From Flavobacterium pectinovorum (GTDB lineage Bacteria > Bacteroidota > Bacteroidia > Flavobacteriales > Flavobacteriaceae), in contig NZ_RCZH01000012.1 of the NCBI RefSeq assembly GCF_006438875.1, positions 124,001 through 188,000 of the forward strand: DNA of 64,000 bases. The letters are read 5' to 3'. Positions 1 to 8,347 of the stretch are shown here, piece after piece (within the stretch, counting starts at the first letter, position 1; each line of letters opens with the position of its first letter). The position numbers and the translations under genes are program-made. The notes under the pieces are model-generated. The model was not told the DNA's origin. It ran no database searches and was given only the letters and a program-made list of their open reading frames with translations.

Positions 1-1
1 T

Positions 2-148
2 GGTCATGGTCCGGCACCTGTTTTCTTTGGGAGCGGATATGTTGATTTAAAAAGCTGGTGGGTCAAAGGGTTAATCACCGGATTAACGATGTTGCTTATT
101 TACATGGTTATCGGTGGATTATGGCTAAGACTTATTGGTTATTTCTAA
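2..148 (+). CDS. C-terminal end of a DASS-type anion/Na+ symporter (partial)
   Basis: The reading frame is open from the left edge of the window to a TAA and gives about 48 residues. A GSGY element is followed by a tryptophan pair and a long hydrophobic helix that ends in a Gly-Tyr-Phe tail. This is how the last membrane segment of divalent anion:Na+ symporters (SLC13/DASS family) looks, where the SxxP/GSGY region is near the C-terminus. The protein would sit in the inner membrane and import dicarboxylates or sulfate. Only the end is visible, so substrate and full family membership are inferred. Confidence 0.6.
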   Translation, partial: GHGPAPVFFGSGYVDLKSWWVKGLITGLTMLLIYMVIGGLWLRLIGYF

Positions 149-151
149 AAA

Positions 152-463
152 TTAGATTCTAATTCCGGGAGGGAGTAATTCTTTAAACTCGGGATTTTTT
201 TTAATAAATAATACAATTCTTGGAAAAATGGGCATCAGTTTGAATTTCTTTTCGATGATGATTTCCATAATGTTCTTAAGTAAACTATCAATTGTAGTTT
301 GATTGTCAAAGCCTTCGGGAGTGTTGATTTTAGTTAAGAAAATTTTCTTTTCCTGAAAAGAATATTCAACAGAAAGTAATCCTTCAGGGACTATGGTTTC
401 AAATTGTCTTGCAAAAGTGTTGTCTTTGATTTCCATAGTTTCAATAGGTTCCATATTAGTCAT
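152..463 (-). CDS. small GNAT-like N-acetyltransferase (YjdJ/GCN5-like type)
   Basis: This 103-residue protein has the layout of the short 'GCN5-related N-acetyltransferase-like' family: an N-terminal Arg-Phe-Glu element, a central beta-strand pair, a helix, and a C-terminal 'Pro-Glu-Phe-x-x-Leu-Leu' close to the end. The Gly-rich acetyl-CoA loop expected in the middle is weak (GFDNQTT), so catalytic activity is uncertain. It converges with the upstream transporter and ends 3 bases after that gene's stop. The substrate is unknown. Confidence 0.55.
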   Translation of the reverse strand: MTNMEPIETMEIKDNTFARQFETIVPEGLLSVEYSFQEKKIFLTKINTPEGFDNQTTIDSLLKNIMEIIIEKKFKLMPIFPRIVLFIKKNPEFKELLPPGIRI

Positions 464-747
464 GTTTTGGGGATTGAATTAAAAAATAATAGAAAAGAAC
501 ATTGATAACATTATATAAATGACCTTTGGAAGATTTTTAAATAATGCTTGCGATAACTACAAAGGTAATCATTTGATTTTCAATATAAAATTATTTTTAA
601 AGACCTAATGTAGTTTTAACTTATGTGTTGTTGTAATTTAATTTGGTTTAAAGAATAATTGTGGTGTGAGATTTGCAGTGTATATTGCTAAAAAAAGTAA
701 TTTTAACTTGAAATTAAAATCTGTAACCATAATAGTTTTTCTGCCAA

Positions 748-1407
748 ATGAGTAAAATTTCTGTATATTTTATGCCTGGTCTGGCTGCTAGTCCGGCTAT
801 TTTTGAAAGAATCAAATTAGACGAATCTGTTTTTGAGATGTGTATGCTGGAATGGGAAATTCCGCAACCTAAAGAATCTCTGTCTGATTATGCATTGCGA
901 ATTACTAAAAACATCAAACATGAGAATCCTGTTTTGATTGGAGTTTCGTTTGGAGGAATTTTGGTTCAGGAAATGGCGAAACATATTAAAGCACGAAAAG
1001 TAATTATTATTTCGAGTGTTAGAAGTAATATCGAATTCCCAAGAAGAATGAAAATCGGAAAATCTACAAAAGCCTACAAGCTGATTCCGATGAAGCTGAT
1101 TTTGAATGTTGAGAATCTTGCAAAATATTCTTTTGGAGAAAAAATCAACAAGCGTATTAAGCTATATGAGAAGTTTTTGGCTGTCCGGGATCTGAATTAT
1201 CTACAATGGGCGGTAGAATCTGTTATACTTTGGGATCGCGATCAGGTGGATTCAAATGTTATACATATTCACGGAGATCAGGATGATGTTTTTCCTATAA
1301 AGTATATCAACAGTTGTATTGTCGTAAAAGGCGGAACTCATATTATGATTCTGAATAAATACAAATGGCTGAATGAGAATTTGCCTTCGATTATATTGGA
1401 GAATTAA
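748..1407 (+). CDS. alpha/beta hydrolase
   Basis: A 219-residue single-domain alpha/beta hydrolase without signal peptide, so probably cytoplasmic. The nucleophile elbow is Gly-Val-Ser-Phe-Gly-Gly with Ser near residue 67. The acidic residue is in HGDQDD (around 177) and the catalytic His is in GGTHIM (around 198), so the triad looks complete. A short oxyanion-hole loop (MPGLAAS) is at residues 9-15. It stands alone, followed by a repeat-rich intergenic region. The substrate cannot be read from sequence. Confidence 0.8.
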   Translation: MSKISVYFMPGLAASPAIFERIKLDESVFEMCMLEWEIPQPKESLSDYALRITKNIKHENPVLIGVSFGGILVQEMAKHIKARKVIIISSVRSNIEFPRRMKIGKSTKAYKLIPMKLILNVENLAKYSFGEKINKRIKLYEKFLAVRDLNYLQWAVESVILWDRDQVDSNVIHIHGDQDDVFPIKYINSCIVVKGGTHIMILNKYKWLNENLPSIILEN

Positions 1408-1437
1408 ATTCCAAATTCCAAATGTTTGTGGTTATTA

Positions 1438-1471
1438 ATCTTTGTCGAAGTTTTGAAACTTTGACAAAGAT
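1438..1471. repeat. 34-bp palindromic repeat, copy 1
   Basis: A near-perfect palindrome with arms ATCTTTGTCRAAGTTT / AAACTTTGACAAAGAT around a TG centre. Together with its upstream context (CCAAATTCCAAATG then TTGTGGTTA) it recurs at 1902-1935. It is intergenic and not followed by a T-tract, so it reads as a dispersed repeat rather than a terminator. Confidence 0.75.
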
Positions 1472-1500
1472 GTACGCGCAATCTTTATACGCAAACAAAG

Positions 1501-1602
1501 GCATTGGAGGAACGAAGCAACCACACTAGCAATAAGTAAACTTTGACGATATACTTCGTGAGATTGCTTTCTCCCCGGCGAACAGGTCGTTCCTCGCAAA
1601 GA
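1501..1602. repeat. inverted repeat with 'ggaacgaagcaa / ttgctt...gttcc' arms
   Basis: The left side holds GAGGAACGAAGCAA and the right side holds GATTGCTTT and CGTTCCTCGCAAAGAC in inverted orientation, so the segment can fold imperfectly. It lies directly between two other repeat families. No ORF with coding character covers it. Confidence 0.55.
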
Positions 1603-1615
1603 CACACACGATCTT

Positions 1616-1715
1616 GTCATCCCGAGGAACGAGGGATCTCCGTAAGTAGCTCTACAAAGATTGGCGATTTTGATTGCGGAGTTTCTTGTGGAGATCCCTC
1701 GTTCCTCGGGATGAC
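1616..1715. repeat. long inverted repeat, 26-bp perfect arms
   Basis: Positions 1616-1641 and 1690-1715 are exact reverse complements (26 of 26); each contains CGAGGAACGAGGGATCTC or its complement. The 48-base centre is not conserved by symmetry. The structure could form a strong hairpin in DNA or RNA, but no T-tract follows. It looks like a REP/MITE-like dispersed intergenic repeat. Confidence 0.8.
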
Positions 1716-1768
1716 AAACTAGTCGTTAAGAAAAAGGGGATGATAAAAGCTTCTTATGAAAACTAAAT

Positions 1769-1850
1769 CCCTAGCCCTGATAGAAGCGGTATCCTTTTTC
1801 TTGCTCCTTTAGCAAGGAAAAGATACAAGCGGATAGCAGGAAATAGCTCC
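1769..1850 (+). repeat. dispersed intergenic element, copy A
   Basis: Starts with CCTAGCCCTGATAGAAGCGG and ends with GGATAGCAGGAAATAGCTCC, with a variable central hairpin (CTTGCTCCTTTAGCAAG). Copies in this window are at 18045-18133, 37457-37539, 39792-39887 and 57509-57615. Copy C at 37457 is almost identical in inverse orientation. It has no ORF and no gene symbol. Confidence 0.8.
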
Positions 1851-1901
1851 AAATTAAATTCCAATTTTAAAACTCCAAATTCCAAATGTTTGTGGTTAAT
1901 T

Positions 1902-1935
1902 ATCTTTGTCAAAGTTTTGAAACTTTGACAAAGAT
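1902..1935. repeat. 34-bp palindromic repeat, copy 2
   Basis: A 16+2+16 palindrome (ATCTTTGTCAAAGTTT, TG, AAACTTTGACAAAGAT) in perfect form; copy 1 at 1438-1471 has one changed base. The two copies are in direct orientation and bracket the other three repeat types in this intergenic stretch. Confidence 0.75.
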
Positions 1936-2040
1936 ATATGCGAAAAAAAATAAACGGCAAGACATTGCGTGTTTTTGAAACAAAAAAATCCCAAACTCTT
2001 TTGGAATTTGGGATTTTAAATATTGGAATTTAAAAAATCG

Positions 2041-2556
2041 TTAGATTTTCTTCATTTGATCTTTCATCATTGTGATTTGTTCTTTCAGCATTCCTTGTTT
2101 GTCTAATTTCTTAGCTTCGTTAAGTAAATTAGTTGCTTCAAGTTTTCTTCTGCGTGACATTGCAACTCCGGCAAGGTTTAATTTTGCTACTGCTAAATCC
2201 ATATCCATAGATAATCCAAGTTCGATTGCTTTCTTGAAATGTTTCTCAGCCTGGTTGATATTAGTTTGAGAAAGCATGATTCCGTGTAGGTAATTAAAAT
2301 AACCTTGTTGTTTTCTTACTAAAGCAGCTTCCGGGTTTTTGATGTATGCCAGCCATTTTTTAGCACCTTCGAAGTCCTGTTTTCTTAATTTAAGGAAGGC
2401 TAAAAGGATAAATTCGTTTTTAAAGTAAAGAAAAATCGGAATTGCCGTCAATAAAAGAAGGAAGATTCCATTCCCGATATTACTTTCGGTAAATTGCCAA
2501 ACGCCAGCAACTACAAGAAGTCCGGCCAAAATAAGTTTAATATTTTTATGAAACAT
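2041..2556 (-). CDS. membrane-anchored TPR-like protein
   Basis: A 171-residue protein with two N-terminal transmembrane segments (about residues 5-22 and 29-50) and a soluble part made of helix pairs typical of tetratricopeptide repeats (AEKHFKKAIELG at about 103-114, then AVAKLNLAGVAM and ATNLLNEAKKLD). It probably displays a TPR scaffold at the inner membrane. It is divergent from rpmH and shares a promoter region with it; a TATATTTG element also lies upstream on this strand. No specific function is recognisable. Confidence 0.65.
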   Translation of the reverse strand: MFHKNIKLILAGLLVVAGVWQFTESNIGNGIFLLLLTAIPIFLYFKNEFILLAFLKLRKQDFEGAKKWLAYIKNPEAALVRKQQGYFNYLHGIMLSQTNINQAEKHFKKAIELGLSMDMDLAVAKLNLAGVAMSRRRKLEATNLLNEAKKLDKQGMLKEQITMMKDQMKKI

Positions 2557-2620
2557 AATAGATGTATATTTGTGATTGCAAATATAGTAAAATGAATTAA
2601 AAATATTTTTATTAAAGTAC

Positions 2621-2650
2621 TTGCCAGAAAAAAAAGTCTTTGTATATTTG
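2621..2650 (+). promoter_or_regulatory. Bacteroidota-type promoter of rpmH
   Basis: TTG at 2621-2623 and TATATTTG at 2643-2650 are separated by 19 bases, which fits the Bacteroidota sigma-ABfr consensus (TTG, 17-23 spacer, TAnnTTTG). The start would fall about 65 bases before the rpmH ATG. Confidence 0.75.
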
Positions 2651-2722
2651 CACTCGGTTTTAGAATAAGGTTATTGTAAAACAGAAAAGAGATAATAGAC
2701 ACCATTTTAAAGATACAAAGCA

Positions 2723-2884
2723 ATGAGCAAAAGAACGTTTCAACCATCGAAAAGAAAAAGAAGAAATAAGCACGGATTTATGGACAGAATGGCTTCTGCG
2801 AATGGAAGAAAAGTTCTGGCGCGTAGAAGAGCAAAAGGAAGACATAAATTAACTGTTTCTAGCGAGCCTAGACACAAAAAATAA
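2723..2884 (+). CDS. rpmH: 50S ribosomal protein L34
   Basis: A 53-residue, very basic protein that begins MSKRTFQPSKRKRRNKHGF and continues with the conserved RMASANGRKVLARRRAKGR region, the L34 signature over its whole length. L34 belongs to the large ribosomal subunit. The gene has its own promoter and a following hairpin terminator, so it is probably monocistronic. It does not have the usual dnaA/rnpA neighbours, as in other Bacteroidota. Confidence 0.97.
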   Translation: MSKRTFQPSKRKRRNKHGFMDRMASANGRKVLARRRAKGRHKLTVSSEPRHKK

Positions 2885-2904
2885 TGTTTGTATAAACATA
2901 AATA

Positions 2905-2937
2905 AGGCGTTACTTTTTTTAGTATCGCCTTTTTTTA
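2905..2937 (+). terminator. terminator after rpmH
   Basis: AGGCGTTAC and GTATCGCCT pair with one mismatch around a T-rich loop, followed by a run of seven T. Confidence 0.75.
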
Positions 2938-3030
2938 TACCTTGTTGGTAAAAAATCTGCAACGTTCTAGTTTAGAATACACTATGAATGTTTTTTAAAG
3001 TACTTTATATAACTACACAATACAAATAAA

Positions 3031-5886
3031 ATGCCTAAAAACACATCAATAAAATCCGTTTTAATAATAGGTTCAGGACCTATTGTTATTGGTCAAGCTT
3101 GCGAATTTGATTATGCAGGTTCTCAAGCTGCACGTTCTATTCGTGAAGAAGGAATTGAAGTTATCTTGATAAACTCAAATCCAGCGACTATTATGACCGA
3201 CCCTACTATGGCCGATCATGTATATTTGAAACCTCTAACTACAAAATCGATTATTGAAATTTTAAAAGCACATCCACAAATTGACGCTGTTTTGCCTACA
3301 ATGGGAGGACAAACGGCTTTGAATTTATGTTTGGAAGCTGATGAAAAAGGAATCTGGCAGGATTTCGGAGTAAAATTAATAGGTGTTGATGTGAACGCTA
3401 TTAATATTACCGAAGACAGAGAGCAGTTTAAACAGCTTTTAGAAAAAATTAATGTACCAACTGCACCGGCAAAAACAGCTACTTCTTATTTAGAAGGAAA
3501 AGAAATTGCCCAGGAATTTGGTTTTCCGCTTGTAATTCGTCCTTCGTTTACTCTTGGAGGAACGGGAGCTGCAATTGTTTACAAAAAAGAAGATTTTGAT
3601 GAGCTTTTAACAAGAGGTCTTGAAGCTTCTCCGATACACGAAGTTTTAATTGACAAAGCTTTGATGGGTTGGAAAGAATATGAATTGGAACTTTTAAGAG
3701 ATAAAAATGATAATGTTGTAATCATCTGTTCAATCGAAAATATGGATCCAATGGGAATTCATACCGGAGATTCGATCACGGTTGCACCAGCAATGACATT
3801 ATCTGACACAACATTCCAAAAATTACGTGACTATGCAATCTTAATGATGCGTAGTATCGGAAACTTTGCGGGAGGTTGTAACGTGCAATTCGCAGTTTCG
3901 CCAGACGATAAAGAAGATATCGTAGCGATCGAGATTAATCCTCGTGTGTCTCGTTCATCTGCTTTAGCGTCAAAAGCAACTGGTTATCCAATTGCTAAAA
4001 TCGCTTCTAAACTAGCTTTAGGATACAATCTTGATGAATTGCAAAATCAAATTACAAAATCTACTTCGGCTCTTTTTGAACCAACTTTGGATTATGTAAT
4101 TGTGAAAATACCACGTTGGAACTTTGATAAATTTGAAGGTGCTGACAGAACTTTAGGTCTTCAGATGAAATCTGTTGGTGAAGTAATGGGAATTGGACGT
4201 TCGTTCCAGGAAGCATTACACAAAGCAACTCAGTCTTTAGAGATTAAAAGAAATGGTTTAGGTGCTGACGGAAAAGGATATAAAAACTACGAACAAATTA
4301 TCGAGAAACTAACTTTTGCAAGTTGGGATCGTGTTTTTGTAATTTATGATGCAATCGCAATGGGAATTCCATTGAGCCGCATTCATGAAATCACAAAAAT
4401 CGACATGTGGTTCTTAAAACAATATGAAGAGCTTTATACTTTAGAGAAAGAAATTTCAAACTATAAAATTTCAAATCTTCCCAAAGAACTTTTGCTTGAA
4501 GCGAAACAAAAAGGTTTTGCTGACAGACAAATTGCTCACATGATGAACTGCCTGGAAAGTGAAGTACATACTTTACGTATGGAAAAGAATGTGAATCGTG
4601 TGTTTAAATTAGTAGATACTTGTGCTGCTGAGTTTAAAGCAAAAACACCTTATTATTACTCCACTTTTGAAGCTGAAATCGAAAAAGCAAATGGTGAGCG
4701 TTATGTAGATAACGAAAGCATTGTGACAGACAAAAAGAAAATCATAGTTCTTGGTTCCGGTCCAAACAGAATTGGACAAGGAATTGAGTTTGATTATTCT
4801 TGTGTACACGGAGTTTTGGCTGCTAAAGAATGTGGATACGAAACCATCATGATCAACTGTAATCCAGAAACGGTTTCAACAGATTTTGACACAGCGGATA
4901 AATTATACTTTGAGCCAGTTTTCTGGGAGCATATTTACGATATCATTCAGCATGAAAAACCAGAAGGTGTAATTGTTCAGTTAGGTGGGCAAACAGCTTT
5001 GAAATTGGCTGAAAAATTGTCTAAATACGGAGTAAAAATCATCGGAACTAGTTTTGATGCACTAGATTTAGCGGAAGACAGAGGACGTTTTTCTGAATTA
5101 TTGACGGAGTTAAACATTCCATTCCCACAATTCGGAATCGCTGAAACTGCTGACGAAGCTTCTGCACTTGCGGATACTTTAGATTTCCCATTATTGATTC
5201 GTCCTTCTTATGTATTGGGAGGTCAGGGTATGAAAATCGTAATCAACAAAAAAGAACTGGAAGAGCACGTTATCAACTTATTGAAAACTATTCCAGGAAA
5301 TAAATTGCTTTTAGATCACTATTTAGCCGGAGCAATCGAAGCTGAAGCGGATGCAATTTGTGATGCTGATGGTAATGTGTACATTATAGGAATTATGGAG
5401 CATATCGAACCTTGCGGAGTTCACTCTGGAGATAGTAATGCTACTTTGCCTCCTTTTAACTTAGGAGAATTCGTGATGCAACAGATCAAAGATCATACAG
5501 TAAAAATTGCAAGAGCGCTTAAAACTGTTGGTTTAATCAATATTCAGTTTGCGATAAAAGATGATACGGTTTATATTATCGAAGCAAATCCAAGAGCTTC
5601 GAGAACAGTACCGTTTATTGCAAAAGCATACGGAGAACCTTATGTAAACTATGCTACAAAAGTAATGTTAGGACACAATAAAGTAACTGACTTTGACTTT
5701 AATCCGCAATTGAAAGGATATGCGATCAAACAACCGGTTTTCTCTTTCAGCAAGTTCCATAATGTAAACAAAGCATTAGGACCAGAAATGAAATCAACAG
5801 GAGAAAGTATCTTGTTTATTGATGACTTAAAAGACGATCAATTCTATGAGTTGTATTCAAGAAGAAAAATGTATTTGAGTAAATAA
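3031..5886 (+). CDS. carB: carbamoyl-phosphate synthase large subunit, without the allosteric domain
   Basis: CarB makes carbamoyl phosphate from bicarbonate, ammonia (from CarA) and two ATP for pyrimidines and arginine. Both ATP-grasp synthetase halves are present: the first begins with GSGPIVIGQACEFDYAG near residue 13 and the second with GSGPNRIGQGIEFDYSC near residue 576. An oligomerisation region lies between them (about 400-555). The protein is 951 residues against about 1073 in E. coli and stops shortly after the second synthetase domain, so the C-terminal MGS-like domain that binds UMP and ornithine is absent. No remnant of it is seen before the terminator. carA is not in the window. 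Confidence 0.96.
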   Translation: MPKNTSIKSVLIIGSGPIVIGQACEFDYAGSQAARSIREEGIEVILINSNPATIMTDPTMADHVYLKPLTTKSIIEILKAHPQIDAVLPTMGGQTALNLCLEADEKGIWQDFGVKLIGVDVNAINITEDREQFKQLLEKINVPTAPAKTATSYLEGKEIAQEFGFPLVIRPSFTLGGTGAAIVYKKEDFDELLTRGLEASPIHEVLIDKALMGWKEYELELLRDKNDNVVIICSIENMDPMGIHTGDSITVAPAMTLSDTTFQKLRDYAILMMRSIGNFAGGCNVQFAVSPDDKEDIVAIEINPRVSRSSALASKATGYPIAKIASKLALGYNLDELQNQITKSTSALFEPTLDYVIVKIPRWNFDKFEGADRTLGLQMKSVGEVMGIGRSFQEALHKATQSLEIKRNGLGADGKGYKNYEQIIEKLTFASWDRVFVIYDAIAMGIPLSRIHEITKIDMWFLKQYEELYTLEKEISNYKISNLPKELLLEAKQKGFADRQIAHMMNCLESEVHTLRMEKNVNRVFKLVDTCAAEFKAKTPYYYSTFEAEIEKANGERYVDNESIVTDKKKIIVLGSGPNRIGQGIEFDYSCVHGVLAAKECGYETIMINCNPETVSTDFDTADKLYFEPVFWEHIYDIIQHEKPEGVIVQLGGQTALKLAEKLSKYGVKIIGTSFDALDLAEDRGRFSELLTELNIPFPQFGIAETADEASALADTLDFPLLIRPSYVLGGQGMKIVINKKELEEHVINLLKTIPGNKLLLDHYLAGAIEAEADAICDADGNVYIIGIMEHIEPCGVHSGDSNATLPPFNLGEFVMQQIKDHTVKIARALKTVGLINIQFAIKDDTVYIIEANPRASRTVPFIAKAYGEPYVNYATKVMLGHNKVTDFDFNPQLKGYAIKQPVFSFSKFHNVNKALGPEMKSTGESILFIDDLKDDQFYELYSRRKMYLSK

Positions 5887-5907
5887 TCTCAAATTCCGAT
5901 AAAAAAA

Positions 5908-5936
5908 AGCTCCAATTATAGTTGGAGCTTTTTTGT
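5908..5936 (+). terminator. terminator between carB and the convergent lipoprotein gene
   Basis: AGCTCCAA and TTGGAGCT pair perfectly, with A-runs before and T-runs after, so it can work in both directions. Confidence 0.85.
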
Positions 5937-5955
5937 TTTTAAGATCTATTGTTTC

Positions 5956-6516
5956 TTAGTTTGAAACATCATATTTATAGTTAAATGTTCCTTCAGTTAC
6001 TTTTGTTGTAACAGGATTAGAAGTACTTATAGGTTTTGAATAATCTTCTACACAATTAAATGAAAATGTCCCTGCAACTGTTTTTGCCTTTAAATCAATT
6101 GATGTTACTGATAAAGTGCCTTCAATTGGATATTGAATATTTGCTTTACTATTAAAAGCCATCTCAATTTCTGTTTTTGATGCATCATTGGTTGATAATG
6201 TAATAGGATAAGAGCCAACTTTAAGATTGCTTCTTTTAATTAAAAGACTAATTTCATCTATTCCAAAAGTACCGCCATTACGACCTTGAAGCTGAATATA
6301 TTCTGTTTCGGGATAATAAGTAAACAATGGTTTTGTAGCAGCATTTGAATTGAATGGATTATTCATTTCCCACAATTTCCCGTCAACTTTTGCAGTCATT
6401 GCAAATTTTGAAGTTGGTACAGTAGGGTTCTTCGGATTGTCTTCGCTGCTATTGTCGCTTGAGCAGCTGTTCAAAATTAGAATTAAAAGAAGTAATAAAA
6501 TTTTTGGTGTTTTCAT
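5956..6516 (-). CDS. lipoprotein of unknown function (DUF6252-like)
   Basis: A 186-residue protein with an N-terminal signal and lipobox (LILNSC, Cys 18), followed by a Ser/Asp/Asn-rich linker and a beta-rich domain from about residue 37. The FAMTAKVDGKLWEM opening and the repeated strand pattern resemble small flavobacterial envelope lipoproteins often labelled DUF6252. SSDNSSED directly after the Cys is compatible with a surface-export signal. Function and partner are not recognised. Confidence 0.6.
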   Translation of the reverse strand: MKTPKILLLLLILILNSCSSDNSSEDNPKNPTVPTSKFAMTAKVDGKLWEMNNPFNSNAATKPLFTYYPETEYIQLQGRNGGTFGIDEISLLIKRSNLKVGSYPITLSTNDASKTEIEMAFNSKANIQYPIEGTLSVTSIDLKAKTVAGTFSFNCVEDYSKPISTSNPVTTKVTEGTFNYKYDVSN

Positions 6517-6634
6517 TGATTAAAATTAAGGTTTAAATTAGATGTAAATGTAGGTTAAATTAGGTTAATTTAAATAGAATAAAGAGTGCTATTTGAAAAA
6601 AAACATCCATTTTGATTAGGAAAAATTAATAATC

Positions 6635-6665
6635 AAAAAAGCTCCATTTTCATGGAGCTTTTTTG
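6635..6665 (-). terminator. terminator after the YiaA/YiaB-type gene
   Basis: GCTCCAT and ATGGAGC pair around TTTC with poly-A/poly-T flanks; it lies 35 bases past the stop of the minus-strand gene. Confidence 0.8.
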
Positions 6666-6699
6666 TAATATATAAATTTGAATATCAATTTATTGTAGA

Positions 6700-7095
6700 T
6701 TATTCATTAGAGAATGACATATTATCTCTCGTATTTTTTTGTACTGAAATAGCGCCAAACAATGCTAATAAAAATGCAAACGCATAAAAACCTTTTTCGC
6801 TTGGTAAAATAGTAGCATTCCAAAGTCCAACGGTTAATAATACAATTGACAAAAGGGTTCCGAACCAGCAAATTCCATAATAAATATCTGTTACAGGAAG
6901 TTTTTCAAGTCTGTCTCTTACGCTTTTTTGTAATGAAACAACAGCAAAAAGGCCAAACATTAAAACGGTAAAATAATATCCTTTTTCGTTCAACAGCATT
7001 TCAGCTCTTGCAAGTCCAACTATAAATCCTACTGTTCCTGCTCCAAGAGCTACCCAAGATGCCGCTATAAAGGCATTCGATGTTTTTTGTACCAT
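6700..7095 (-). CDS. yiaA: YiaA/YiaB family inner membrane protein
   Basis: 131 residues with four hydrophobic helices arranged as two repeats of a two-helix unit. The repeats end in VVSLQKSVRDRLE and AISVQKNTRDN, and both contain an E/SEKGYYFTVLMFGLFA-like or SEKGFYAFAFLLALFGA-like segment. This duplicated two-helix domain is what defines YiaA/YiaB proteins. The role is unknown; E. coli homologues are linked to stress. It is a single gene with its own terminator. Confidence 0.8.
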   Translation of the reverse strand: MVQKTSNAFIAASWVALGAGTVGFIVGLARAEMLLNEKGYYFTVLMFGLFAVVSLQKSVRDRLEKLPVTDIYYGICWFGTLLSIVLLTVGLWNATILPSEKGFYAFAFLLALFGAISVQKNTRDNMSFSNE

Positions 7096-7257
7096 AATCT
7101 TTTATTTAATATCATGTTTTGGTGAAGTAACAAATATAATTAAATTAGGTTCTGATTTTAATAAATGATAATATATATTATTCAGGTTATTCTTCTAAAA
7201 TATTGAATAAAAAAAGCTCCAATTACGGAACTTTTTTTGAATTTAAAGTAAGATGAA

Positions 7258-7800
7258 TTACTTATTATTAATCAATTGCTGCAAAGGCTTCAATTGATCC
7301 ATATTTATGTTTGATTGTTTTAAAACGCTCATTAAGGTCATAATATTATTAGGGTTCATATTTTTTCCTAAAACTCTAACGACTGCAAAACCATTTTCTT
7401 TTCTGTTGGCAAAAATTACAAATTCCTCGATATTATCATCCGCACCAACATAACTTACAGATGCGCCGTCTTTACCCGAACCAACACTCATTAATTGCTG
7501 GTATTTTGGGTTTTTTAGGATCGCTTTGACTTTTGTTCTTTCTGTTTCAAATTGAGCCTGATTTTTAGCATTGGCTTTGAATGCCAGAATATTCATTTTG
7601 TCAAACGATTTCAAAGCTTCACTTTGTTCTGCAGATAATTTTGTTTTATCTACATTCAGGATATTAGGTGAAACATCAAGTGCAATAAAATCCTTATTAT
7701 CGGTATTTTCAACAAAATACTTTTGTAATGAAGGTTCAGAATTACAACTTACCAAAGTTAGTAATGCTAAAAGGGCTGAGGTAAAGACGCTGATTTTCAT
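7258..7800 (-). CDS. DUF4252 lipoprotein
   Basis: A 180-residue lipoprotein (lipobox TLVSC, Cys 19) with the alternating Asp/Lys-rich strand-helix pattern of DUF4252. The C-terminal half carries ADDNIEEFVIFANRKENGFAVVRVLGKNMNP, like its neighbour at 7802-8329, from which it is separated by a single base. The two are probably duplicates made in one operon with the ECF sigma factor upstream. Function unknown. Confidence 0.75.
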   Translation of the reverse strand: MKISVFTSALLALLTLVSCNSEPSLQKYFVENTDNKDFIALDVSPNILNVDKTKLSAEQSEALKSFDKMNILAFKANAKNQAQFETERTKVKAILKNPKYQQLMSVGSGKDGASVSYVGADDNIEEFVIFANRKENGFAVVRVLGKNMNPNNIMTLMSVLKQSNINMDQLKPLQQLINNK

Positions 7801-7801
7801 A

Positions 7802-8329
7802 TTATTTTTTACCTTTTGAGGCTTTTTTTAGATCAGAACCACCTGGAAGCTGCATTTTATCTGTTAGTACTGAAATTTCATTTAAATCAAAATTCCCAGT
7901 TAAAGATAATAAAACCGTTTCGTCATTTTTGGCTCCATCAACAAACATTAGCAATTCTTTAATCTGCGTATCGCTTGCGCCGGATTTTACCATTATACGA
8001 ACGTTTTTCCCACTGTCGTTTACTCGCATCAATTCTTCTAAACCTGCTGTTTTAATGTATTTGTCTGCAGCAGCTTTCATATCAGCTTCAATTTTTGGGT
8101 TCTTTGTAGTAAACACTTTTAAGTAGTCTAATTTTTTAATCAGATTAATGTACTGCTGCGTTTCTTTATCAGAACCATCAGCTTTTACTTTGCTCATTAA
8201 ATCAAACATTTTTTTATTTACAATTACAGATGTTACATCGTCCTGACCGTCAAATTTGTCAAAAGCGCCTTGTGCATAAAAAGCTTGTGTAACGAATGCG
8301 AAAACTAGTGTTATGATGAAATTTTTCAT
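7802..8329 (-). CDS. DUF4252 secreted protein
   Basis: 175 residues with a classical signal peptide (cleavage expected after AFYAQ) and no lipobox. The mature part has DDVTSVIVNKKMFDLMSKV and the C-terminal LLMFVDGAKNDETVLLSLTGNFD segment shared with DUF4252 proteins. It lies 18 bases downstream of the predicted anti-sigma-like gene and one base before a second DUF4252 lipoprotein. It is probably periplasmic and co-transcribed with the sigma factor. No enzymatic motif was seen. Confidence 0.75.
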   Translation of the reverse strand: MKNFIITLVFAFVTQAFYAQGAFDKFDGQDDVTSVIVNKKMFDLMSKVKADGSDKETQQYINLIKKLDYLKVFTTKNPKIEADMKAAADKYIKTAGLEELMRVNDSGKNVRIMVKSGASDTQIKELLMFVDGAKNDETVLLSLTGNFDLNEISVLTDKMQLPGGSDLKKASKGKK

Positions 8330-8347
8330 TTTTGATTGAATTTTAAA

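Noticed and set aside
1435..1960. Two ORFs of 61 and 65 codons on the minus strand
   Set aside because: They lie wholly in palindromic repeats and have no coding character or initiation context.
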